Shown in pieces: positions 54,000 to 60,994 of a DNA stretch of 64,000 bases (position 1 is the stretch's first letter; each line of letters opens with the position of its first letter). The DNA lies in contig NZ_CP092462.1 of assembly GCF_022387135.1 (NCBI RefSeq), positions 620,001-684,000 of the forward strand. Direction: 5' to 3'. This DNA comes from Comamonas sp. B21-038 (lineage in GTDB: Bacteria; Pseudomonadota; Gammaproteobacteria; Burkholderiales; Burkholderiaceae_C). Both the position numbers and the translations under genes were made by a program. The notes below the pieces were generated by a model, which saw only the letters and a program-made list of their open reading frames with translations, was not told the origin of the DNA and searched no databases.

Positions 54000-54682
54000 G
54001 ACCTATTAATAGACCAGCCGCGCCATCTATATATGGAATTTATCAGGATGCCTTGGGTGATTTAGAAGAGTGCTTTGGAACATATTGCAGTTACTGTGAA
54101 CGGCGTATTCCAGTGCTCCTTGCAGTAGAACATGTATCACCTAAAAGTATTGATCCGGCACGGGAAACCGATTGGTCAAATTTTCTTCTGGCATGCGTTA
54201 ATTGCAATTCCGTAAAAGGTAACACCCCCACGAATGATGTTGATTTTCTTTGGCCCGATAAAGATAATACTCTAATGGCTATTGAGTATGAGGCGGGAGG
54301 GTTGGTTAAAGTATCTTCGAAAATTTTGCCAGTAGTTCAATTGAAATGTGCGGCTTTAATAGACTTGGTGGGATTAGATAGAAATCCAGCTCAACCCCCG
54401 AATAAACTGCCATCAGAGCGGGATAGGCGCTATTTGGAGCGAGAGGAGAAATGGAAGCTTGCAATGCGCTCTAAGGAGATATTAGGTCAGCAGGATAATA
54501 AATTATCTCGAGAGTTAATTGAAAGCGTCATGAAGGAATCTGGTTTTTTTAGTGTGTGGATCTCTGTTTTTCATGATGACTTAGATATGCGTGAACGACT
54601 AGTTAATGCATACAAAGGGACTTCATTGGACTGTTTTGAAAGCGACTGGTCTCTTAAAGCAAGAGTTGGTGGCCATATTTGA
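53996..54682 (+). CDS. ptuB: Septu anti-phage system HNH nuclease PtuB
   Basis: 228-aa HNH-family nuclease. A zinc-finger-type HNH core has CSYC (31-34), the catalytic-type His in EHVSPK (45-50), W60-x-N62 and CVNCN (67-71). This C-x2-C...EH...W-x-N...C-x2-CN layout is that of PtuB. The C-terminal 120 residues are helical and charged, likely the PtuA contact. Its ATG overlaps the ptuA stop codon. Septu is a reported anti-phage system in which the pair forms a complex whose nuclease is released by the ATPase on sensing infection; details here are inferred from the family. Confidence 0.88.
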   Translation: MRPINRPAAPSIYGIYQDALGDLEECFGTYCSYCERRIPVLLAVEHVSPKSIDPARETDWSNFLLACVNCNSVKGNTPTNDVDFLWPDKDNTLMAIEYEAGGLVKVSSKILPVVQLKCAALIDLVGLDRNPAQPPNKLPSERDRRYLEREEKWKLAMRSKEILGQQDNKLSRELIESVMKESGFFSVWISVFHDDLDMRERLVNAYKGTSLDCFESDWSLKARVGGHI

Positions 54683-55143
54683 TGGTCGGGAAATAATTAT
54701 GGATTTTATTATGCTAATTGTTTTTTTGTGTGGATTACTTTTGAAGTATTGATGAGGGTTTTGTTGCATGACCTTTATCGTCCAAATAAGTGTGTTAATT
54801 TAAGTTAAATATACTTATTTGGGTGGGGTATTATGTTTGCTGATTTGGTCAGCAGCTCGCGCTGACGGGGTGGCTTATAAGCTTGATTATTTGTCGAAAA
54901 CAGGCAAATTAATTTGATGTCAACCTAGCCAGTTCTCAGGTGAGAGGCAATGGCTGCGGACTATGGTCCACAAGACGCATGCGATTTAAATCCATCAGGT
55001 TGTAAAGTAAGGGTATAAAAGCCTAAATTACTACTGTCGACTACTGGTGTGGACCCGCAGGCAGTGGTAGATTTAGCAATTTCCGAATCAACGTGGCTGG
55101 ATGATGGATATATACTGTGCTTTACTAATATTAGTTGCACAAA
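54683..55143. other. Non-coding AT-rich tail of the island
   Basis: 461 bp between ptuB and the GntR-family gene. It holds a perfect 10-bp inverted repeat at 54782-54822. No ORF with a ribosome site, no tRNA-like structure I can support, and no transposase remnant. GC rises stepwise towards 55140. Confidence 0.55.
54782..54822. repeat. Perfect 10-bp inverted repeat downstream of ptuB
   Basis: CCAAATAAGT (54782-54791) and ACTTATTTGG (54813-54822) are exact inverted copies, separated by a 21-bp AT-rich loop. It lies 99 bp after the ptuB stop and could be a bidirectional terminator or a protein-binding/excision site. Confidence 0.6.
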
Positions 55144-55944
55144 TTATTTCAGCTGCTTTTGTTCGTCACGGGTGTCTAGCGCTCCGTTTTTCAACAACAC
55201 CCGAGCCAACCGCTCCCCATCCTGCCGCCAAAACGCCGGATCCGCCTGCCGGATCCGGTCGATCGCGTTATTCATATGCGCGGTCGCTGCCGCCCGCGCA
55301 GCCGCCGAGTCCCCCGCCTCAATCGCCTCCACAATCCGCGCATGCTCTTGCGTCACCGCAGCGGCAAAATCCTGCCGCCGCGCCTCATTGGCGCGGGTGA
55401 TGCGCGTGGCGCCCGCCAGGACCTGCGCCAGGTAATCCAAGGTACTGAGCAGGAAAGGGTTGCCGGAGGCCTGGGCGATGACGCGGTGGAGGGCGACGTC
55501 TTCGGCTACACCGTCTTGGCCATTGGCCACCGCCTTGGCCAGGGCCTTGACGCCAGCGCGGATGCGGCGCAGATCGGCGGTGCTGCGGCGGGCGGCCGCT
55601 AGTTCTGCCACTTCGGCCTCCAGCGCGCGGCGCACTTCTACGATTTGGATGACGGCCTCTTGCGAGGCGGCATGGCCTTTTTCCAGGTCCAGCGGTTCAG
55701 CCCGGGGCGCTTGCACGAAGACGCCGCTGCCTTGGCGGGAGGCGACCAGGCCACTGGATTTGAGGCGGGATAACGCTTCGCGCACTACTGTTCGGCTCAC
55801 GCCAAACTGCGCCACCAACAACAGCTCTGTGGGCAGGCGGTCGCCGGGTTGCATTTGCCCTTGCCGAATGCTGGCCTCCAGCGCCTGGGCCACTTGGTCG
55901 GCGAGGGAGTTGGCGGCCTTGACGGGCGTGAAGTAGATCGGCAT
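55144..55944 (-). CDS. GntR-family (FadR/FCD) transcriptional regulator
   Basis: 266-aa regulator. The N-terminal GntR winged-helix carries PGDRLPTELLLVAQFGVSRTVVREALSRL (about 33-61) and VASRQGSGVFV (about 67-77). The FCD effector domain (about 100-230) carries the metal-type ligands Asp/His in EDVALHRVIAQASGNPFLL near 146-164 and further His in AHMNNAIDRI. Such regulators sense organic acids. Target sites of this class (TTGTATACAA-like) occur between the transporter operon and the flavin reductase gene at 63.1-63.3 kb, which makes that operon a plausible target. Confidence 0.9.
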   Translation of the reverse strand: MPIYFTPVKAANSLADQVAQALEASIRQGQMQPGDRLPTELLLVAQFGVSRTVVREALSRLKSSGLVASRQGSGVFVQAPRAEPLDLEKGHAASQEAVIQIVEVRRALEAEVAELAAARRSTADLRRIRAGVKALAKAVANGQDGVAEDVALHRVIAQASGNPFLLSTLDYLAQVLAGATRITRANEARRQDFAAAVTQEHARIVEAIEAGDSAAARAAATAHMNNAIDRIRQADPAFWRQDGERLARVLLKNGALDTRDEQKQLK

Positions 55945-56274
55945 GCGTGGGCAGAGGAGCAGGTTGTGGGGAGTGGGCGCTGGCTGCTGCCGGGCCGCAA
56001 GATGGCGCTTACTGTACTCCAGCCCAGGGGCGCTGCCTGCGCCTTAGGCGCCATGGATGGCTATGCCGGGTGTTTGGCCTGGTGCTGGGATGCTGTAGAT
56101 GCGCTGGCGGCATTTGCTGCAGCGGGGCCATCGGCTTGCCGCAAGCCTGCACAAGCAGAACACACCAACGCCAAAGCCGCAGGACCTTATCGGCGGCCTG
56201 CAGCGGGGTGGTGTCTGGTTACCGCAGCCCTGCATGTGCTGCAACGGCTGCGGCCCCATCAGTGCATACCAGCC
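55945..56274. other. Intergenic region, GntR regulator / fasciclin gene
   Basis: 330 bp, GC-rich, with no ORF showing a coding signal and no clear hairpin or operator. The left end must hold the GntR-family gene promoter (minus strand). The right end is the 3' flank of the fasciclin gene (also minus strand). Confidence 0.45.
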
Positions 56275-56841
56275 TTATTGAGGCAGCAGCACCTTGTCGA
56301 TCACATGGATCACGCCATTCGATTGGTAGACATCGGGGATGGTGACGGTGGCGCTGCCGCCTTTCTCGTCGGTCAGCGTGACCTTGCCGCCCTGGGCCTT
56401 GGCGACCAGGGTGCCGCCGCTGACGGTCTTGATACTGGCCATGCCGCCGCCGTCCTTGATCATCTTGCTGATCGCGGCGGCATCCCACTTGCCGGCGACG
56501 ACGTGGTAGGTCAGCACGGTAGTCAGCGTGCCCTTGTTCTCGGGCTTGAGCAGGTTGTCTACAGTGCCGGCGGGCAGGGCCGCAAAGGCAGCATTGGTGG
56601 GGGCAAACACGGTGAAGGGGCCGGGGCCCTTAAGGGTCTCTACCAGGCCCGCTGCCTTGACGGCTGCGACCAGGGTGGTGTGGTCCTTGGAGTTGACGGC
56701 GTTGTCGATGATGTCCTTGGTGGGCAGCATGGGCGCGCCGCCCACCATCACGTCTTTAGCGATCGCTGCCATGGAGGTGCTTGCGACCATGAAAGCCATG
56801 CCATAAGAGACCAGTTTGCGCGTACTTTGGATCGAGGCCAT
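56275..56841 (-). CDS. Secreted fasciclin (FAS1) domain protein
   Basis: 188-aa exported protein. A signal peptide (about 1-28, ending ASTSMAAIAKD) is followed by a single FAS1 domain: DIIDNAVNSKDHTTLVAAVKAAGL (about 43-66), the H1 motif TVFAPTNAAFAAL (about 77-89) and the H2 region IPDVYQSNGVIHVIDKVLLP near the end. Such proteins are adhesive or cell-surface proteins. Genes of this kind are controlled by SigK-type ECF sigma factors in mycobacteria, and an ECF sigma/anti-sigma pair lies 1 kb away here. A candidate ECF promoter is upstream at 56894-56921. Confidence 0.9.
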   Translation of the reverse strand: MASIQSTRKLVSYGMAFMVASTSMAAIAKDVMVGGAPMLPTKDIIDNAVNSKDHTTLVAAVKAAGLVETLKGPGPFTVFAPTNAAFAALPAGTVDNLLKPENKGTLTTVLTYHVVAGKWDAAAISKMIKDGGGMASIKTVSGGTLVAKAQGGKVTLTDEKGGSATVTIPDVYQSNGVIHVIDKVLLPQ

Positions 56842-56893
56842 GAGATGCTCCTTGCATGTGGATGAACAGCCGAAAAACGTTGCGGCTGCTTGG

Positions 56894-56921
56894 AATACGC
56901 AGCGGATGGCGCAGTGGATTC
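56894..56921 (-). promoter_or_regulatory. Candidate ECF promoter upstream of the fasciclin gene
   Basis: On the minus strand GAATCC (56916-56921) and CGTATT (56894-56899) are 16 bp apart, an ECF-type -35/-10 arrangement, about 53 bp before the ATG at 56841. The pairing with the nearby ECF sigma factor is inference. Confidence 0.35.
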
Positions 56922-57032
56922 AACCGGTGGTAAAAAATTTTTGAGCGGGGTGGCGCAGGGGCGATGCAGGCAGCGAAAAAAAATTTTGCATCCACTGCAT
57001 CCATACGAGTAGCTGGCGACTAGTACAGCCAA

Positions 57033-57191
57033 GGACCTTCTGCAAAACTCCCTGCCTTGTCCTGAATGCGGTCTCGGGCGATCCGCTGCGTTGTCTTCCT
57101 TGTCAATAGCGTGCTATTGACTGTGAAAGACGCGTTGCGCCTCATCCCAATCCGCGTCCATGCCACCAGGCGAGGGTTTTGCAGAGGGTCC
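57033..57191 (-). repeat. Dispersed inverted-repeat element, copy C (149-bp core)
   Basis: Full-length copy in the opposite orientation to copy B. Ends GGACCTTCTGCAAAACTCCC (from 57033) and the complement of GAGGGTTTTGCAGAGGGTCC (to 57191) are near-perfect terminal inverted repeats. The core from 57038 to 57186 is 149 bp, the same as copy B, and it matches B throughout at about 85% by hand alignment. It contains a perfect internal inverted repeat GTCAATAGC (57102-57110) / GCTATTGAC (57113-57121). It lies 67 bp upstream of the DUF3455 gene. Confidence 0.85.
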
Positions 57192-57257
57192 TGACAGCAC
57201 ACACCAAACAGCGCTGTTTTTACTCCCGTCCTGTCCCCCTCACTTAGGAGAACTCGT

Positions 57258-57830
57258 ATGTTGACCTCTCGCACAGCTCCCCGTATCGCCGCCATCGCCA
57301 CCGCAGTGGCCACCCTCGGCCTGCTCACCGCCTGCGGTTCGATGCATAAAAAGGACACGGCTTTCTCGCAGGAATCCCTGCCAGCGGCCATCCAGGTGCC
57401 AGCGGGCCACAAGGTGGCCTGGGAGACGGTAGGCAGCGGTGACATCACCTACGAATGCCGTGACAAGGCGAATGCCCCCGGGCAGACCGAATGGGTGTTT
57501 GTGGGCCCGGATGCCGTGCTGAAGGACCGCGCTGGCAAGACGGTGGGCCGCTACTATGGCCCACCCGCTACCTGGGAAGCGAATGATGGCTCCAAGCTGA
57601 CGGCAACCCAGCTGGCCGTGGCCCCATCGGGTGCCGGCAATCTGCCCTACCAGCTGGTGAAGGCCAACCCTGCGACCGGCAGTGGCGCGTTGGTGGGCGT
57701 GAGCCATATCCAGCGCGTGGCATTGAAGGGCGGCGTGGCACCTGCTGACAAGCCTTGCACCGCTGCGCAGAAGGGCCAGAAGGCCGTGGTGCAGTACCAG
57801 GCGGATTACATCTTCTGGAAGCCTGTGTAA
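57258..57830 (+). CDS. DUF3455 lipoprotein-like exported protein
   Basis: 190-aa protein with a lipobox-type leader LLTACGS (Cys near residue 25). It continues as the DUF3455 domain: VPAGHKVAWETVGSGDITYEC (about 49-69), GRYYGPPATWEANDGS near 99-114, and a C-terminal conserved Cys in DKPCTAAQKG near 170. Function unknown; the family often occurs next to ECF sigma factors. Ribosome site TAGGAGAA before the ATG. It lies directly upstream of the ECF sigma/anti-sigma pair. Confidence 0.85.
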   Translation: MLTSRTAPRIAAIATAVATLGLLTACGSMHKKDTAFSQESLPAAIQVPAGHKVAWETVGSGDITYECRDKANAPGQTEWVFVGPDAVLKDRAGKTVGRYYGPPATWEANDGSKLTATQLAVAPSGAGNLPYQLVKANPATGSGALVGVSHIQRVALKGGVAPADKPCTAAQKGQKAVVQYQADYIFWKPV

Positions 57831-57855
57831 ATTTTTGTTTTCTAGCGGCTACACT

Positions 57856-57883
57856 GGAAGAAGGACGTCTTGCTCCTTCTTCC
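57856..57883. repeat. Perfect 10-bp hairpin between DUF3455 gene and sigma gene
   Basis: GGAAGAAGGA (57856-57865) and TCCTTCTTCC (57874-57883) pair perfectly around an 8-base loop. It ends 13 bp before the sigma factor ATG, so it could be an attenuator, a terminator without a U tract, or a translational control element of the sigma mRNA. Confidence 0.65.
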
Positions 57884-57896
57884 CCCGTAAATCTAC

Positions 57897-58475
57897 ATGC
57901 CGCCAGCCGCTTTTGTGACCGACGACAGTTTTGACCATGCCTTGGCGCTAGAAGCTTGCGCGCGTGGCGACCGCGATGCGCTGCAGCGTATTTACGAGCA
58001 AGAATCGCGTTATCTGCTGGGGGTGGCCTTGCGCATAGTGCGCAACCGGGCGGCAGCCGAGGATGTGCTGCACGATGCCTTTGTGGCGATCTGGAGCAAG
58101 GCCCACAGTTTTGATGCGGCGCGGGGCGCGGCTAGAGGCTGGATTTATAGCATTGTTCGGCACGCAGCATTGAACCGGGTGCGCAGCGGCGCCCGCGAGA
58201 CTGCGCTGGATGAGCCGGCCGCCGCAGCGCATGAAGCCAGCGCCGCAATGGCCGCCTGGCAGGAAGAGGGCGATGCGCTGAGCCGCCAGGCGCAGCTGGG
58301 CCGCCTGGGCCAGTGCCTGGAAGGGCTGGAGCCGCAGCGCCGTGAATGCCTGCTGCATGCCTATGTGGATGGCTGCAGCCACAGTGAGATTGCAGCGCGG
58401 GTGCAGGCCCCGCTGGGAACCGTCAAAGCCTGGATACAGCGGGGCCTGCGTGCCCTGCGGGAATGCATGCAATGA
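57897..58475 (+). CDS. ECF RNA polymerase sigma factor (SigK/RpoE type)
   Basis: 192-aa group 4 sigma factor. Region 2 is YLLGVALRIVRNRAAAEDVLHDAFVAIW (about 39-67) and region 4 is AYVDGCSHSEIAARVQAPLGTVKAWIQRGLRAL near 155-187. It pairs with the anti-sigma factor just downstream (ATGA overlap at 58472-58475). Likely targets are the DUF3455 and fasciclin genes. The start at 57897 (MPPAAFVTDDSF) has no strong Shine-Dalgarno, in line with the hairpin-controlled leader just upstream. Confidence 0.92.
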   Translation: MPPAAFVTDDSFDHALALEACARGDRDALQRIYEQESRYLLGVALRIVRNRAAAEDVLHDAFVAIWSKAHSFDAARGAARGWIYSIVRHAALNRVRSGARETALDEPAAAAHEASAAMAAWQEEGDALSRQAQLGRLGQCLEGLEPQRRECLLHAYVDGCSHSEIAARVQAPLGTVKAWIQRGLRALRECMQ

Positions 58476-59221
58476 GCGCCGATACCCCCAATACCTTGCC
58501 GCCCGAAGGCGACAGCCCGGACGACCTGCAGACCCTGGCCGGCCAGTATGTGCTGGGCACGCAGAATGCTGCAGAGCGCCGCGCAATTGAAGAGCGGCTG
58601 CCGCGGGATGCTGCGTTGCGCGCCGCCGTGGATGCCTGGGAGCAGCGCCTGCAGCCCTTGACTAGCCTTGCCCCACCGCAAGAGCCCAGCATGGGCCTGT
58701 GGCCGCGCATTGCCGCCAGCCTGTGGCCAGCGGCCGAGCCGCAACGGGCCACTGCTGCAGCCCCGCGCCGTTGGTGGGATTGGGACAGCCTGGCGCTGTG
58801 GCGCGGTTTGGCAGGCAGCGGTTTTGCCGCCGCTGCGGTGCTGGCCGGTGTGCTGGTGCTGGGCCCCGCCCCGGCACCTGGCCCCGCCCGCTACTTTGTG
58901 GTGCTGGCCGCTCCGCAAAGCCAGGCCCCTGGCTGGCTGGTGCAGGCCCAGGCCGCCGGCCGGCTGCGCTTGGTGCCGCTGGGCAGCGATGTGGTGCCGG
59001 CCGAGAAATCCTTGCAGTTCTGGACCAAGGCCGATGGCTGGAGCGCCCCGGTATCGCTGGGCCTCGTCAAGCCGGGTGAGGCGATTGAGGTGCCCGTCGA
59101 CAAGCTGCCACCGCTGCAGCCCAACCAGCTGTTTGAGCTGACCCTGGAGCCGGCAGGCGGATCGCCGATCGGCAAGCCGACCGGTCCGATCCAGTTCATT
59201 GGCCGGGCGGTGCAGATTTAG
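58472..59221 (+). CDS. RskA-type anti-sigma factor
   Basis: 249-aa membrane-anchored anti-sigma factor. The N-terminal cytoplasmic part has LAGQYVLGTQNAAERRAIEERL (about 22-43), an RskA N-domain pattern. One TM helix (about 112-133) leads to a periplasmic domain with VAPPQSQAPGWLVQAQAAG and FELTLEPAGGSPIGKPTGPI near the C-terminus. It would hold the adjacent ECF sigma factor until proteolysis. Start ATG at 58472 overlaps the sigma stop; the in-frame ATG at 58463 is three codons earlier. Terminator at 59240-59272. Confidence 0.9.
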   Translation: MSADTPNTLPPEGDSPDDLQTLAGQYVLGTQNAAERRAIEERLPRDAALRAAVDAWEQRLQPLTSLAPPQEPSMGLWPRIAASLWPAAEPQRATAAAPRRWWDWDSLALWRGLAGSGFAAAAVLAGVLVLGPAPAPGPARYFVVLAAPQSQAPGWLVQAQAAGRLRLVPLGSDVVPAEKSLQFWTKADGWSAPVSLGLVKPGEAIEVPVDKLPPLQPNQLFELTLEPAGGSPIGKPTGPIQFIGRAVQI

Positions 59222-59239
59222 CCGCTGCTGCCAAACAGC

Positions 59240-59272
59240 AAGGGGCCCGTTCATGGAACGGGCCCCTTTGTT
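59240..59272 (+). terminator. Rho-independent terminator after the anti-sigma gene
   Basis: 13-bp stem AAGGGGCCCGTTC / GAACGGGCCCCTT with a three-base loop, then GTTTTG; it ends 19 bp past the anti-sigma stop codon and would stop the sigma operon. Confidence 0.9.
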
Positions 59273-59310
59273 TTGCTTACTGTGATTCAACCCGAGGGCC
59301 GCGATCCGCT

Positions 59311-60087
59311 TTAGTGGTTGTTGGCACCTCGGTGCGCCCAGGCCGTGGTGCGCTTTTCTACCAAGCTGAACAGCTCATACATCACCATCGCCATCGCGCC
59401 CACCACCAAGAGGCCCGCAAAGGCTAGGCCCATTTGCATCGACGAGCCGGCGGAGATCAGCAGGTAGCCAATGCCTTCGTTGGCGGCAGTCATCTCGGAC
59501 ACGGTGGTGCCGACAAAGGCCAGGGTGATGGCGACCTTCAGCGAGCCGTAGAAATAGGGCAGCGAGCGGGGCAGGCCGACCTTGATCAACACATCCCAGC
59601 GCTTGGCGCCGAGCACGCGCAGGACGTCTTCCAGCTCGGGCTCCAACGTGGCCAGGCCGGTGGCAATGTTGACCATGATGGGGAAGAAGCTGATCAGGAA
59701 TGCGGTGAGGATGGCCGGGCCAATGCCGATGCCGAACCAGACCACCAGGATGGGCACAAAGGCGGCCTTGGGCAGTGCGTTGAAGGCGGTCATCAGCGGG
59801 TAGACGGCGGCATAGGCCAGGCGCGAGCTGCCAATCAAAAAGCCCAGCAAAACACCGACGACGATGGCGACGCCAAAGCCGGCCATCGTCACCCAGAAGG
59901 TGCGCCAGGCGTGGGCGGCGATGGTGGTGTGGAACTCCAGAAATTGCTGCCAGATGAGCAAGGGGCTGGGGAATATGAACTCCGACACCTGGAAGGCCGA
60001 GCAGATGATTTGCCAGACGATGACCACGGCGGCCAGCAGCAGCCAGGGCGACCAGCGTTCGAGCTTGGGGTTGTTGAGCTTGTACAT
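59311..60087 (-). CDS. NitT/TauT-type ABC transporter permease
   Basis: 258-aa inner-membrane permease of the SsuC/NrtB/TauC group with six predicted helices. The cytoplasmic EAA loop reads ELEDVLRVLGAKRWDVLIKVGLPRSLPYFYG (about 150-180). It is the last gene of a four-gene importer operon with an ATPase and two binding proteins. Substrate unknown: the class covers nitrate, taurine, alkanesulfonates, thiamin precursors and aromatic acids. Confidence 0.9.
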   Translation of the reverse strand: MYKLNNPKLERWSPWLLLAAVVIVWQIICSAFQVSEFIFPSPLLIWQQFLEFHTTIAAHAWRTFWVTMAGFGVAIVVGVLLGFLIGSSRLAYAAVYPLMTAFNALPKAAFVPILVVWFGIGIGPAILTAFLISFFPIMVNIATGLATLEPELEDVLRVLGAKRWDVLIKVGLPRSLPYFYGSLKVAITLAFVGTTVSEMTAANEGIGYLLISAGSSMQMGLAFAGLLVVGAMAMVMYELFSLVEKRTTAWAHRGANNH

Positions 60088-60106
60088 AGGTGGTTGGCCT
60101 GGGCGC

Positions 60107-60937
60107 TTACTGGTTGATCACGGTGCCGGTCTTGCGCATGGCGCCGATGTGGCCGCGCAGCTCATGCACGATGTCGCTGAACTCCTTGGTGTAGGTCAGC
60201 TCCAGATCGCGCGGGCGGGGGATGTCGATATCGCGGCGCACCACAAAGCGGCCGGGGCTTTTGCTCATCACGTAGATGGAGTCGGCCAGGAACACCGATT
60301 CGCGCAGGTCATGCGTGACGAGAATGACGTTGAACTGCTGCTCGGCATGCAGATCGCGCAGGATGCACCAGAGCTCTTCGCGGGTGAAGGCGTCGAGGGC
60401 GCCAAAGGGCTCGTCGAGCAGCAGCATCTTGGGCTCATGGATCAACGCGCGGCAGATGCTGGCGCGCTGCTGCATGCCGCCTGACAGCTCCCAGGGAAAC
60501 TTGTCCTCATAGCCGGCCAGGCCGACTTTTTGCAGCAGGCGGCGGGCGCGCTCCTCGTACTCCTGGCGCCGGGCCTTGAACTGGCTGCGGTGGGGCTCGA
60601 CAATCTCCAGCGGCAGCAGCACATTGTCGACCGTGGTGCGCCAGGGCAGCAGCGATGGCGACTGGAAGGCCATGCCCGATATCTTGAGCGGGCCGGTGAC
60701 GGGCTGGCCATCGATGCGGATCTTGCCGATGCTGGGCATGCGCAGGCCGGTGGCCAGCTTCATGAACGTGGATTTGCCGCAGCCCGAGGGGCCGACGATG
60801 GCGATGAACTCGCCACGGCGCACTTGCAGGTCAATGGCTTCGACGGCGAACTGGTTCTTGGCCTGCAACTCGTCGTTGTAAGCCAGCCAGACATCGCGAA
60901 ACTCAACAAAGGCAGGGTCTTGGAGGGAGGCCGTCAT
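60107..60937 (-). CDS. NitT/TauT-type ABC transporter ATP-binding protein
   Basis: 276-aa ATPase with Walker A GPSGCGKSTFMK near residue 47, Q-loop in GMAFQSPSLLPWR near 90, signature ELSGGMQQRASICRAL near 144 and Walker B LLLDEPFGALD near 168. The LLPWRTTVDNVLLPLE stretch is typical of the SsuB/TauB group. The ATG at 60937 (MTASLQDPAF) is preferred; the ORF begins with a TTG three codons upstream. Between the permease (19 bp away) and the first binding protein. Confidence 0.92.
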   Translation of the reverse strand: MTASLQDPAFVEFRDVWLAYNDELQAKNQFAVEAIDLQVRRGEFIAIVGPSGCGKSTFMKLATGLRMPSIGKIRIDGQPVTGPLKISGMAFQSPSLLPWRTTVDNVLLPLEIVEPHRSQFKARRQEYEERARRLLQKVGLAGYEDKFPWELSGGMQQRASICRALIHEPKMLLLDEPFGALDAFTREELWCILRDLHAEQQFNVILVTHDLRESVFLADSIYVMSKSPGRFVVRRDIDIPRPRDLELTYTKEFSDIVHELRGHIGAMRKTGTVINQ

Positions 60938-60994
60938 AGGGTGCAATCGTCTTCAAAAGGGCAGGGCGCAGCCAGCGCCCTGCAGGCGGCGGGG

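Larger units (their letters stand above)
52310..55143. mobile_element. AT-rich genomic island carrying a Septu defence module
   Basis: Base composition changes abruptly just after 52310 and returns to GC-rich at about 55143. The island is about 38-40% GC by eye against about 65% for the flanks, and its codon choice is AT-ending (AAA, ATT, TTT). It contains only ptuA-ptuB plus 460 bp of non-coding DNA. No integrase, transposase, tRNA or clear terminal direct repeat was found, so the route of entry is unknown. It lies between the ligase-associated repair operon and a GntR-family gene. Confidence 0.7.

Noticed and set aside
54940..55040. Possible tRNA-like or attachment-site remnant in the island tail (the GCGATTTAAATCC-like stretch)
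   Set aside because: No cloverleaf arms could be paired by hand and no matching repeat was found at the left island edge.
56044..56281. Small ORFs in the gap between the GntR gene and the fasciclin gene
   Set aside because: No Shine-Dalgarno, no hydrophobic or domain pattern, and neither reading frame dominates.
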